Of a DNA stretch of 64,000 nucleotides, positions 1 through 11,289 are shown piece after piece. Source of the DNA: Climacium dendroides (Eukaryota; Streptophyta; Bryopsida; Hypnales; Climaciaceae). The notes below the pieces were generated by a model, which was not told the origin of the DNA, made no database searches, and saw nothing but the letters and a program-made list of their open reading frames with translations. A program made the position numbers and the translations under genes. The stretch's first letter is position 1. Every line of letters begins with the position of its first letter. The DNA lies in contig OX467089.1 in NCBI GenBank assembly GCA_950106755.1, positions 24,409,345 through 24,473,344 of the forward strand. The letters run 5' to 3'.

Positions 1-3000
1 AAACAATTAAACTTGATTTTAATTCTCTTGAATCTATTCATAGAGCTGAACTAATAAGGTCTGATCCAGTAACATGTGCATTGTATTATAATAATCACAC
101 TAAAGCATTTCGAAAATTAATTAAAAAAGAAGCCTCACTTATAGGTGAAGTCATAGACTTTTTTTTTATTACTGAATTTCAACATAGAGGTAGTAAACAT
201 GAACATGCAGTAATTTGGATTAAAAATGCACCAAAGGTAAAAAAAAATTCTAATGATGAAATTATTGCTTTTGTGGACAAATATATTACATCAGACAAAT
301 CATTTTTTCTTCTTCCTTTGCAAGAAGCTCAAATTCATAAGCATTCACAAACATGTAGGAAGAAAGGACAACCAATATGTAGATTCCATTATCCCCTTCC
401 ACCAATGGAAAACACAATGATTTTAGAACCAACGGATAATAAAGATGTGGAGAATCCAAATTACTTCAAAAATAAATATAAAGACATATTTGATTTTTTA
501 AAAGAGTTAGGCACTGGATCAGAAATGACTTTTGATGAATTTTTATTGCATTTTAATATAGACAAGTCAACTTATATAATGTGTTTACGTACCCAACTAA
601 AAAGACCACAAATATTCTTAAAACGTAAATTTTGTGATATACGTACCAATGCATTCAATAGAAGTATAGCAAATACATGGTATGCCAATACGGATATACA
701 ATTTATACTAGATCCATATGCTGCAGCTACTTATTGTACTTCATACATGACAAAAGTTGACAAAAGTATAACCTCAGAATTAAAATCTATTATTCAAAAA
801 TGTATTGAACAAAAAATGGATGTTGATAAACGAATTTTAAAAGTTGGTAATGCATTTCTAAATGCACAACAAATGTTAGCACAACTTGCTGTTTATCTCA
901 TTCTTTCTTTACCTTTGTATCATAGTTCACGAACATTTAAATTTATAAATACATCACCACTTAAAGAACTTGCTTTTTTTCTAAAACCATTAGAAGCACT
1001 ATCAAAATTGGCCCCTGAATCTTCTGATGTAATGTGTAAATCCATTATTGATAGATATATTGAAAGACCTCATTCAATGAGTAATATATATTTAGTTGAA
1101 TTTGCATCAAATTATTATTGTTTAATAAATAAAATAATAAAATCTAAATCATCCAAAATTATAAGGTTTGTTCATTACAACAAACATAGAGATGTAAAAA
1201 ACTGGGCAAGAGAGCAATTACTATTATATGTACCATTTTTTAACATAGAAGCTTCTCAAAAGAATAATAAAGAGACTTGGAAAGAAGCTTATGATGACAA
1301 AATAAATGATGTTCTTAATGTAAGTAAAAAATTCAATTATCAGATTGCTAAATCAACACAAGAAGATTGTGAGGAAGAATGAGATCGTCTGCAAGAAATT
1401 GCAAATAAATTACAAACTGACAAAAATGACAATATATGGGATGATGTAGAAGCAGATACAATGGATTTGTACACGAATACAGAGAACATTGAGAAATATG
1501 ATTTTGCTTCAGATATATATATAAAATCACAACCAAGACATTACACCAATCAAAATGTAGAACACCATAATTTTCAAAATGTTGATTTAATGAATGAACC
1601 AAAATTTTTTAAATTACTTCGCAATCTAAATGAAGAACAAAGAGCAATCTACGATGATATCATGTATAGAAAGTGTATAAAGACAAATATTCCTATACAT
1701 TTATTCCTAACTGGTGGTGCTGGTACTGGAAAAACATTTACGCTACAACTTATTGTACAAGGATTAATTCGCTTTTACAACAACGATGTCAAATCAGACC
1801 CTTTAAAGCCAAAGGTACTATTGATGGCATATACTGAAAAAGTTGCATTCCATATAGATGGATGTACTATACATTCAGCTTTACACATTCCAATAAATCA
1901 ATCATTATCAAATATTGGAAAATTGTCATCAGAATTGCTAAATAAATTAACGGATCAGTATGAACAAACAAAATTAATAGTAATAGATGAAATATCACTT
2001 GTTGGAGCAAGAATGTTAAATGCAATTGACCAAAGACTTCATTCTATTAAACATGTTCAAAACAAATTTTTTGGTGGACTAGATGTTATAGTTTGTGGTG
2101 ATTTTTATCAAGCGCCACCAGTAAGAGACAAATGGGTCTTTCAAAAATTAAACCATGGATTAAATTCTTTGGCACCTAGTTTTTGGTATGAATGTATACA
2201 GTGTTATGAACTAACTACTGTAATGCGACAAAATGATTTAATGTTTGTGAACATATTGAATAGGTTTCGAAAAGCAACTCAAACCATTGCAGATGTTGAC
2301 ATGATCAATTCATTATGCTTTAAAACACCTCCAAATGATTCTACAATTCTACACTTGTTTTTTATGAATAAAGACACAACGGCATATAACATGAAAGTTT
2401 TTTATCAAGCTAAAGGACCTACATATCATTTACAAGCAACTGATATTCGACACCCTTCGTTGTCAGCATCATTTGAAATTTCCAATGATCCTAGCAAAAC
2501 TGCTGGATTACATGCAATAATAAAAGTAAAAAAGGACATGCTAGTAGAACTTTGTGCAGGCAATTATGCTACTCATGATGGTTTAGTCAATGGAGCTGAT
2601 GGACTTTTTAAAACATCAATCATCACAAACTCAAAGAAATATATTTTCATAGAATTTTTAAATACAAAGGTCGGAACTTCAACACGTTTTAAAAATGCTC
2701 ATTTATACAAAGATAAAAGCATAGCATCTACATGGACACCTATTGAAGCAATAACAAAAGAAATAATGTTTGGACAAAGTCAAACACATCTCCTCACTCG
2801 CATTCAATTTCCAATACAATTAGCAGCAACTCGAACCATTCATCGTTCTCAAGGTTTATCTTTAGATGAAATGGCATTTAATCCAAAAGGTGTCAATAAA
2901 CATGGACTTTCATATACTGCTCTATCTCGTATTAGAACAAAAGAAAAATTGTATCTATTGCATCCATTAACTATGTCAAACTTTCAAGTAGATCACTCAG

Positions 3001-3775
3001 TTTCTTTAGAAATGGAAAGATTAAGATCAACAACAAAATGGAGCTTATTTGTACCAATATTAAGAATTATGCGTCATTCACATATAATCATTCAAAGCAT
3101 TAATGTGAATTCTTTATCTAAACATCAATATGACATACAAAGTGATCATAATCTTCAATCATCTCATATATTGTGTTTCCAAGAAACAAGAATAAAACTT
3201 GCACAAGATGTACCACAATTTATAGATTCCTCCAAATACAACTATATACATACATTTGACAAATATGGATTACTTGTACTGTACAATAAAAACATAACGT
3301 GTTCATCAATTACAATTAAAAATCACAATGAATCTAAATTTATATCAACAACATTTAATGAAAATAGACGAAGAACTATTCATATAATAACTATTTATCG
3401 GTCTCATTTTACTTCTATATCAGTATTTCTTGAAATTATAAAAGAATTCATTAATAAAGCACCATTGACATGTCCTCTTCTTATTTTAGAAGATTTTAAT
3501 ATAGATTTATATATAGATACAAACAAAACAACAATTCTAAGCAACTCATTCAAGTCATGTCTCAACACCACTTGAAACAACAAATATTAGTGCCTACTAT
3601 TAAATCAAATTCATTAATAGATCATATTTGGACAAACATCCCAAGTCAAGATACAAAATTTGGTGTTACAGATGCATATTGGCTTGATTATCACAAGCCA
3701 ATATATTGTGCATTCAAACTTCCAAATACAATGCCTAATTATACATGTACAAAACAAAGTTTATTATTTACATGA
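1..3775 (+). pseudogene. Helitron (Helentron-type) Rep-helicase-endonuclease, 5'-truncated by window and broken
   Basis: This is the C-terminal ~1,250 residues of a rolling-circle transposase. The frame is open from the window edge to a TGA at 1380-1382, then continues in the same frame to 3573. A frameshift near 3557-3575 moves the last ~65 codons to another frame, ending at 3775. Domains in order: the HUH motif (HEH after EFQHRGS, about 198-206); a Cys-rich stretch with CRKKG and CRFHYPLPP; the relaxase tyrosines in TYCTSYMTK (about 730-760); PIF1-like helicase with Walker A GGAGTGKT (1713-1736), Walker B VIDEIS (1984-1998), GDFYQAPP (2097-2120) and HRSQG (2841-2855); and an exonuclease/endonuclease/phosphatase domain with ETRI (about 3185), DFNID (3490-3506; the usual preceding Gly is Glu) and SLIDHIW with YHKPI near the end. 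This Rep-Hel-EEP order defines Helentrons. The TGA and frameshift indicate a dead copy. The element termini were not located. Confidence 0.85.
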
Positions 3776-5261
3776 AATATTTTGTGTTAAATGATTTTGG
3801 AATAAAATCTCAATTTTATTCTTAAATATATAATTGAATATATATTTATAACTGATGTAAAAATTTTCAATATGATCATCAAGCTCTACCTTTTGAAAGT
3901 GTTGAAAAATATAGTATGAATGCTTATTATTATATGGTGAAAGATAAGTCAACAAAGTAATAGGTGAAAATGAACGTTGGAACGTATTGTGATGTGATGA
4001 ACAATAACAATCAAATTTTTCCCACTTTTTCAAACATAAATTTTTCATAACAAAACTAAATCAAGTGAGTAATAGAGTTTTGAAATCACAAAAATAAGAT
4101 AAAAAACCTTGCAAAATTTTATTACCAAACTTTTTGTAATACAATCTGCCACATGTCTCCAAAAAAAACTATTCATTCCAAATTGAGTGTCAAGAAGAAA
4201 AGAGGAATAATAGCTTGCCTATGCAACTTATAGGCTAAATCAATCTATAGGCTGTCTCATCTGTCAATCAAAGGACAATCTAATTCCTATTTTTTCTTCT
4301 TGAACTTTGAAATATACGAATAAAGCTCAAAACCACTTTCAAATACAGATAATAAAGAGCCAAGACTAAATACAAGTCTAAGGAAGTAAAAAACAAAGTC
4401 TCTAATGAAACTTCATTCCATCTGCAAAAACTTAATGATACGCTTGATAGTAGTGGCTATGTATTCGGCACGATTCACTTTTGCTAATGGATTTACAGGT
4501 CTTTGTAGCCATCGTATTCTCCTATGCATACATAGTAGATAAATAGAGCACATAATAGTTTCTAATCTGATTTATGAATTGAGCACACTTCTTATGAATA
4601 AACATAGATTCTTTTTTCGCCAATCAAGCAGCATGGCTTCTCTTCCAATTTTCAAAAACAGTTTGATCACGACTCGTATTCGATCCGCGGAGCGAGGGTA
4701 CAAATGCAAGGTTCAAGACCCATTGATTTACAAATTTATGATATAATACTAAATTTCCTAATAGTAGTTATATCTTTTTTTTGTCAAATGTCGTTCGTTC
4801 CAAAGATGTCTATGAATTTAGGTGAGGGCCGCAGCCATAAATCTTTAATAAAAAAAGTGACCATGACTCCTTTTAACAAGTCTGATCATACAATAGTATT
4901 GGTCATCATTTAAACCCTCAAAACATCCCTCAAATGTAACCTCTCGAATGTTGGGTTCAACACGTTCAACCTGCAACAAAATGACCATCGCTCGAGCGTC
5001 ACGCTAAAGATTGTTGTACCATTGTTGTTCCACGCGAGGTTGCTTTGGTGGTCATGAAGGTCCAGCTTCTTCTCGCGGATGCATTTGCGGCAATGATAGA
5101 AGAGGTAGATCTGGTAACTGTGACAGCGAAAGCTCAAGTTCATGCTCGGGTTGAGACTCATCATCTTGATACTCTAAAGAAACCCTCCAATTCGACATAT
5201 TTAAATCTGTGCCAAATCAACAATGAAATTATATGAAAGTAATGAAGCTTCAATTTGTTCA
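3776..5261. other. AT-rich intergenic segment after the Helitron gene
   Basis: Nothing supportable was found here. The only ORFs are short (under 95 codons), lack family features and overlap on both strands. The segment may include the 3' part of the Helitron, but no convincing hairpin plus CTRR terminus could be placed. Confidence 0.4.
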
Positions 5262-5455
5262 TCTTTCTTTTATATCAAAGAAAGCGTCACTATGAAGCCA
5301 CATTTTTTGATACCAACAAAGCGTCACTATGAAGCCTCATTCTTTGATATCAACAAAGCATCACTATGAAGCCACATTCTTTGATATTAAAAAAGCGTCA
5401 CTGTGAAGCTACATTCTTTGATATCAAAAAAAGCATCACTGTGAAGTTACATCAA
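5262..5455. repeat. 37-bp minisatellite, about five copies
   Basis: The core GCRTCACTRTGAAG recurs with starts near 5284, 5321, 5358, 5395 and 5433, so the period is 37-38 bp. Copies are joined by TTTGATATCAA, a short palindrome (GATATC). Units differ by a few substitutions. The array lies just upstream of the TATA box and OTU-like ORF and may belong to the same mobile unit. Confidence 0.85.
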
Positions 5456-5767
5456 CAAAATAGTAGGCATTATTTTCTTAGCAAATACGAAGAGAATACT
5501 ATTAATCCATTATCTCTTTTTGTATATACCTTAAACCTTCAATATTAGTGGGTGTATTTTTATTTAACTTCCAAACTATCAATAGTATTGCTTATTTCAT
5601 TAAACAATTACTTTTGTTTTTTTCTATTTAATATTTTCAAATTAAATTGTTCCTTTTACATTTTTTCTATCATTTTAAAAATCTTCTTACATTAATTCTT
5701 TCTAAATATTTTTCAAATGCTTTTACATTTCTTTTATTTTTACTTTAAAATCTTCTCTATGTTTATG
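5456..5767. other. AT-rich leader between minisatellite and TATA box
   Basis: Very T-rich sequence with no ORF or repeat that can be supported. It would be the proximal upstream region of the OTU-like gene. Confidence 0.3.
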
Positions 5768-5775
5768 TATAAATA
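5768..5775 (+). promoter_or_regulatory. TATA box (TATAAATA) for the OTU-like ORF
   Basis: A perfect TATAAATA lies about 94 nt upstream of the ATG at 5869, a normal distance for a plant Pol II promoter with a short leader. In such AT-rich DNA the match could be chance; the correct placement before an ORF is the main support. Confidence 0.45.
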
Positions 5776-5868
5776 GAATTACTTTCAAATATATTTTTTA
5801 TTTTTGGTTTGAAGATCATTCTCATATTTTCGTAATATATTATTTCAATATCAATTTTTTTTGTAATC

Positions 5869-6236
5869 ATGGCTAAACAAGAAATTGAATTAGAAAAAAA
5901 AGATTATGATGAATTTGAAAAACATTGCGAGACTAACTTCAATCTCCAACTGAATCGAAATTATTACTATAGAGTTGGAGATTGTTTATTTGATGCTATC
6001 AGTTATATAGTACTCTACGACACCAAGTTTAATAAACAAGAACAATATGACTATTAAAATAATCTTCAAGTTCAAGCAACAAGCCTATTAAAAAAATATA
6101 TTTCAGATGGTCATCAACAACAACAAAAATGGATTAGAGCTATAAAAGATTCTTATACTTTGCACAATTTACACAAAGACACTCCCATCAAAAAATATCT
6201 CGAATTGATGTCAAATATAAAGATCACTGACATATG
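5869..6236 (+). pseudogene. OTU-like cysteine protease fragment, interrupted
   Basis: The ORF opens at ATG 5869 and has the OTU catalytic-site signature GDCLFDAISY (about residues 37-46, Asp-x-Cys). It stops at TAA 6055-6057, but the same frame continues with protein-like sequence (LQVQATSLLKKYISDG, then IKKYLELMSNIKI) to a TGA at 6235-6237. OTU domains are commonly carried by Helitrons and Helentrons and by some large DNA viruses, so this probably is cargo of the adjacent Helitron or a related element. The catalytic His region was not identified. The left palindrome arm begins at the very end of this frame, so the rearrangement breakpoint falls at the 3' part of this gene. OTU assignment rests on one motif. 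Confidence 0.55.
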
Positions 6237-8107
6237 AAACCAGTCAACCAAGTCCACAACTTGGCAATTACATTTGGCTTTCAATCAATTTTATCCTTTT
6301 CATCAACAAGTCCGTATTAATTTTATTATTTTATCTTTAATATGTTTTGTGTGTAGGAGTGTTAAAAAATTGACAAATTAATTACTTATTAGAATAAAGA
6401 TTAATAACACAAGAAAATGAACTCAATAATTTATATATTTATTCAATAATAATTCAATATATTTATTTCAATAATAATACATAAAACATTTATATTACAT
6501 TAGAATAAACTAATTTAAAATTCGTTTAGATCTTGGAGCAATTATTTGTCTAAGTTCCTCTAATCTATTTTATGAAGATTCTAAGACATAAATTTTGGAT
6601 GTTTTCATTGGTAGTTTTGACACTATATTAGGCACTTGATTAGTAACTCCTATTAAGACTAATGACCAATTGATGGGCATATAACTTTTAATGAGGGATA
6701 TGATAGTTGCTTTGCCACGTTGTAAAATGTCTGTGTTTTCATCATCCAAAACAAATTGAAGTGTTTGATTCACATCATTCGGAAAATTTGGTTTAAAATT
6801 AGAATTTCCAGTAGGAGAGGAAATTATAAAAATTATTTGACCAATTGATTCAGTAAAAAACTTTTGAATTAGTTTGAGTATTAACTAATATCTCTTGTTT
6901 AATATGTCGTGGAAAATGATATACTCCTCCAAACGTAATATTAGGAGTTTGAATATTTAATTTAGATTTTAAATTAGGCTTGAGGACTTCAAGAGGTAAT
7001 AATAAAATTGCATTCCATCTCTTGATTTTTTGAGTCCACTTGGTCATATTATAACCAAAAGATTCATAATCATTAATAGTCCAATTAGCCTTTTCTTTCG
7101 AATTTCCTCCGAATCTAGTATCAAAAATAAATAAAGCATCTTCAGATATTGCTATTGGATCTTCTTGAAATGAGCCTAATTTACCTACTATTTCAATGGG
7201 TTTCAATGTTTTAGAACCTTTGGTGCTTTTGATGACCTTTAAGTATTTCCAAGTTGATTGTGTAGGTGACTTCAATGAATTTTTTTTATTCATTTCATAC
7301 ATGTCATAGATTTGCTTTGGAATGAACTTTTCTAAATTTTTCAATTTGGAGAGATCTTGTTTGGAGGATAGATTAGACCAATTTGCTTTGAAATCCTTGC
7401 ATTCAATGTTGTTGATAATAGACACAAGCTGCTCCTCTGAACCGTATATAGATGTATCATGAGAAAACATTGCTTCTGCAAGTAAACTTTCGTCTTCATT
7501 TATTAGCCATTTCAAAGCATTTTGTACTGCTGAAAGTAATTTCATTTTATTAGCCACAAACGCAGCAGTAATGTGTTGCAAAATTTGTGCATCTACTCCA
7601 TTGAAAAAACAACCTTGAGGTGTATTGCATAAACGGCTTAATTTCATGTGTTGTTCCATATTTAGGTTCCTCCAAGGCTTCAACCATTTTATTGAAAAGG
7701 GTCTTGTAGAAAAATCATTGTTTCTTTCATATTTGTTTTTATTCATTTTCATTAAAAAAATATCTCTTTTTTATCATATGCCTCACACATTTTCAATAAT
7801 TCATCAAAATTTGACTTGTTTGACAAAAATACATGGCACGTATAATGATCCAGAGATTTCCACAGGGTGCTTAATGTCTTGTCTTTTGTTTTGTCAAATT
7901 GTCGATGAAGAATATAGATCATAGCCTTGATTACATTCATACGATTTGAATCTTCTTGACGATTGTCTGGATTTGGACAATCATAATATTCATAAACTTT
8001 TCTCATTTTTAATAAATCTTGAGAAATAGTTGTATATTTTTGTCTTTTAAAATATTCTTCATTAAGGTGAGAAGACATAGCAAAATATTTAGCAGTGTCT
8101 TTATATA
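6234..8107 (+). repeat. Giant palindrome, left arm (1,874 bp)
   Basis: Every position p here pairs with 16249-p in the right arm. ORF coordinates mirror exactly (6570/9679, 6773/9476, 6850/9399, 7752/8497), so there are no indels. Only three mismatches were found by eye (6246/10003, 7901/8348, 8094/8155), all C/T transitions. The pairing breaks at 6233/10016 outside and at 8108/8141 inside. The arm contains the unknown gene on the minus strand. Confidence 0.95.
6570..8078 (-). pseudogene. Unrecognised element-encoded protein, left-arm copy, two frameshifts
   Basis: Three minus-strand ORFs lie end to end: one from ATG 8078 (after an open leader) to the stop at 7752, one from 7752 to 6850 (300 aa) and one ending at 6570. 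Each junction sits at a run of T (mRNA sense), and changing the T-run length by one joins the frames, giving one protein of about 500 residues. Visible features: a Lys/Asn-rich start (EEYFKRQKY), a Trp-rich patch (IKWLKPWRN), a cysteine pair (SRLCNTPQGC), and a well-ordered C-terminal part with INWSLVLIGVTNQVPN. There is no signal peptide, transmembrane segment or motif that I recognise. It converges on the OTU-like frame. This could be the second gene of the same mobile element or virus-like insert; no function is assigned. Confidence 0.6.
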
Positions 8108-8141
8108 TTTCACTATATTTCACTGGGTGTCTACTATAGTT
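8108..8141. other. Palindrome loop (34 bp)
   Basis: The short unpaired spacer between the two arms contains a small direct repeat (TATTTCAC twice) on its left side. Such a short loop makes the locus able to extrude a cruciform, or, if transcribed, to form a long hairpin RNA. Confidence 0.85.
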
Positions 8142-10015
8142 TATATAAAGACACCGCTAAATATTTTGCTATGTCTTCTCACCTTAATGAAGAATATTTT
8201 AAAAGACAAAAATATACAACTATTTCTCAAGATTTATTAAAAATGAGAAAAGTTTATGAATATTATGATTGTCCAAATCCAGACAATCGTCAAGAAGATT
8301 CAAATCGTATGAATGTAATCAAGGCTATGATCTATATTCTTCATCGATAATTTGACAAAACAAAAGACAAGACATTAAGCACCCTGTGGAAATCTCTGGA
8401 TCATTATACGTGCCATGTATTTTTGTCAAACAAGTCAAATTTTGATGAATTATTGAAAATGTGTGAGGCATATGATAAAAAAGAGATATTTTTTTAATGA
8501 AAATGAATAAAAACAAATATGAAAGAAACAATGATTTTTCTACAAGACCCTTTTCAATAAAATGGTTGAAGCCTTGGAGGAACCTAAATATGGAACAACA
8601 CATGAAATTAAGCCGTTTATGCAATACACCTCAAGGTTGTTTTTTCAATGGAGTAGATGCACAAATTTTGCAACACATTACTGCTGCGTTTGTGGCTAAT
8701 AAAATGAAATTACTTTCAGCAGTACAAAATGCTTTGAAATGGCTAATAAATGAAGACGAAAGTTTACTTGCAGAAGCAATGTTTTCTCATGATACATCTA
8801 TATACGGTTCAGAGGAGCAGCTTGTGTCTATTATCAACAACATTGAATGCAAGGATTTCAAAGCAAATTGGTCTAATCTATCCTCCAAACAAGATCTCTC
8901 CAAATTGAAAAATTTAGAAAAGTTCATTCCAAAGCAAATCTATGACATGTATGAAATGAATAAAAAAAATTCATTGAAGTCACCTACACAATCAACTTGG
9001 AAATACTTAAAGGTCATCAAAAGCACCAAAGGTTCTAAAACATTGAAACCCATTGAAATAGTAGGTAAATTAGGCTCATTTCAAGAAGATCCAATAGCAA
9101 TATCTGAAGATGCTTTATTTATTTTTGATACTAGATTCGGAGGAAATTCGAAAGAAAAGGCTAATTGGACTATTAATGATTATGAATCTTTTGGTTATAA
9201 TATGACCAAGTGGACTCAAAAAATCAAGAGATGGAATGCAATTTTATTATTACCTCTTGAAGTCCTCAAGCCTAATTTAAAATCTAAATTAAATATTCAA
9301 ACTCCTAATATTACGTTTGGAGGAGTATATCATTTTCCACGACATATTAAACAAGAGATATTAGTTAATACTCAAACTAATTCAAAAGTTTTTTACTGAA
9401 TCAATTGGTCAAATAATTTTTATAATTTCCTCTCCTACTGGAAATTCTAATTTTAAACCAAATTTTCCGAATGATGTGAATCAAACACTTCAATTTGTTT
9501 TGGATGATGAAAACACAGACATTTTACAACGTGGCAAAGCAACTATCATATCCCTCATTAAAAGTTATATGCCCATCAATTGGTCATTAGTCTTAATAGG
9601 AGTTACTAATCAAGTGCCTAATATAGTGTCAAAACTACCAATGAAAACATCCAAAATTTATGTCTTAGAATCTTCATAAAATAGATTAGAGGAACTTAGA
9701 CAAATAATTGCTCCAAGATCTAAACGAATTTTAAATTAGTTTATTCTAATGTAATATAAATGTTTTATGTATTATTATTGAAATAAATATATTGAATTAT
9801 TATTGAATAAATATATAAATTATTGAGTTCATTTTCTTGTGTTATTAATCTTTATTCTAATAAGTAATTAATTTGTCAATTTTTTAACACTCCTACACAC
9901 AAAACATATTAAAGATAAAATAATAAAATTAATACGGACTTGTTGATGAAAAGGATAAAATTGATTGAAAGCCAAATGTAATTGCCAAGTTGTGGACTTG
10001 GTCGACTGGTTTCAT
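8142..10015 (-). repeat. Giant palindrome, right arm (1,874 bp)
   Basis: This is the inverted copy of the left arm. Outside 10015 the sequence is unrelated to that outside 6234: the OTU-like frame is present only on the left. The right arm is therefore a secondary inverted copy, or the join happened next to unrelated DNA. No target-site duplication was found around 6234/10015. Confidence 0.95.
8171..9679 (+). pseudogene. Unrecognised element-encoded protein, right-arm copy, frameshifts plus nonsense
   Basis: This is the same gene as in the left arm, now on the plus strand, from ATG 8171. It shares both T-run frameshifts (near 8490-8497 and 9388-9400), so these predate the inverted duplication or are a common sequencing-type error. 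It also has its own nonsense change at 8348, where CAA became TAA. The 300-aa ORF 8497-9399 and the 67-codon end 9476-9679 are identical in protein to the left copy. Function unknown. Confidence 0.6.
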
Positions 10016-10230
10016 TCGTCGGTGGTCAATCAACTAGTCCGTGGTTCGATTCTCATCGACCTCGTTGACTGGTCAGGGGACTCGCGGCTTGGCATGCTAG
10101 TGAGGCAGGAATAACAGCTGACTTGCTATCCCATCCCTGAACTAAAATGTGACAAGATGCAGTGCACACCAAGATCATTAACAAGCATTGATCTCAAAAC
10201 CATGGTTCACACCACGACCCCACTTTTTTC
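9999..10230 (+). repeat. Possible tRNA-derived SINE-like sequence at the palindrome edge
   Basis: TGGTCGACTGG (9999-10009) fits a Pol III A box and GGTTCGATTCT (about 10042-10052) a B box, at roughly tRNA spacing. The downstream part is unusually GC-rich for the region. There is no clear tRNA fold, poly-A tail or target duplication. The A box overlaps the palindrome arm end. It could be coincidence. Confidence 0.25.
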
Positions 10231-11112
10231 AATTTGAAAATTTTCACTATTATTTTTTTAACTCATCTTCCATCCTATTACAATGAACGTTTACAATAGG
10301 TTTCTTAACATTTACAAAAGGCAGAGCCTCACAGTCATACCGTTCTTGTTATATAAACTAGTGTTTGCAAATGGAGTGTTCTTTGTTAAAAAGAAAGAAA
10401 GAATGGAGTGTTCTTTGTTAAAAACAAAGAAATTTCAGACATGCAATCAATTGTGTGGAGACTCACTACAATGTTAGATCAAGAATTACCTCAACAAAAA
10501 TGAACACATAAAAGACATAAAGTGAAGATTCTATGTACAATTGGTGAGAGTATTTTTGAGTATAATGTTTATATTTCTGCAGTATTTGGGCTCCATTTGA
10601 CCTTGCAACATTTCACCCAGTGTAAGTGATACAAAGATTAGTTCCATGTCATTTTTAAGTCCAAGAAAGTTCCTACACAGTCTATTTTCACAGTGACTGC
10701 TGGTGGGACTTGTATTTTAGAGTTTTGTGACTCTACTATGAATTTTCTTGCAAATGCACATGGAGGATCATAGTTATTTCTGAAATGCAAAAGCTCGATC
10801 CCATTCTCTTTTACTCAGTACTATTTATGGTTAACATGTCATATATGGCCATCTGTTATGAGAAAAACACACATTTTCAAATGATTCCCACAATAATCCT
10901 GTTACCTGAAAAACAGACCTGGGACCTAAAGTATTAACATGCTGGTATGCGTCCCTTACATACAATGGTCAAAATCAGAATATACAGCAGTCAAAAACAT
11001 ACCAATAACATGAGAATTAACTGGTATCTTGTTGAACCTCAATGTTTATAAATGATCTCATATACTCAGCAACTCAGCAACTGGTGATGCAAAGCAAAGA
11101 AACAATAACTTA
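10231..11112. other. Intergenic segment between palindrome and MITE
   Basis: No gene is supported. One local direct duplication is visible: the phrase GGAGTGTTCTTTGTTAAAAA occurs near 10374 and again near 10405, about 31 bp apart. Confidence 0.4.
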
Positions 11113-11253
11113 GGGTCACTTCACACTATGGCCAAAGCTCGAGAGACTGTCGTTTTCTACCTTTTCTACCAATCAGAATGCTGAATTCCTTGCAATCTGA
11201 TTGATGGAAATCGATGGCCTCCTGACCTTTGACCATAGTGCGAAGTGGCCCTT
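11113..11253. mobile_element. PIF/Harbinger-like MITE, 141 bp, TTA target duplication
   Basis: The left end begins GGGTCACTTCACACTATGG and the right end, read on the other strand, begins GGGCCACTTCGCACTATGG. The inverted repeats extend ~25 bp with few mismatches. The element is flanked by TTA on both sides (11110-11112 and 11254-11256), the 3-bp target duplication typical of PIF/Harbinger elements. No coding capacity. The interior contains a second small inverted repeat (CCAATCAG with CTGATTG). Confidence 0.7.
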
Positions 11254-11289
11254 ACACTTGCAACACTGGTAGAAACATTGCTCGTCGGT

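Noticed and set aside
5262..5455. Regularly spaced repeats resembling a CRISPR array
   Set aside because: The whole 37-bp unit repeats, with no unique spacers, and the genome is eukaryotic. It is a minisatellite.
6234..10015. Palindrome as the long terminal inverted repeats of one DNA transposon
   Set aside because: No target duplication at 6234/10015, no sequence between the arms beyond 34 bp, and the outer ends fall at a gene 3' end on one side only.
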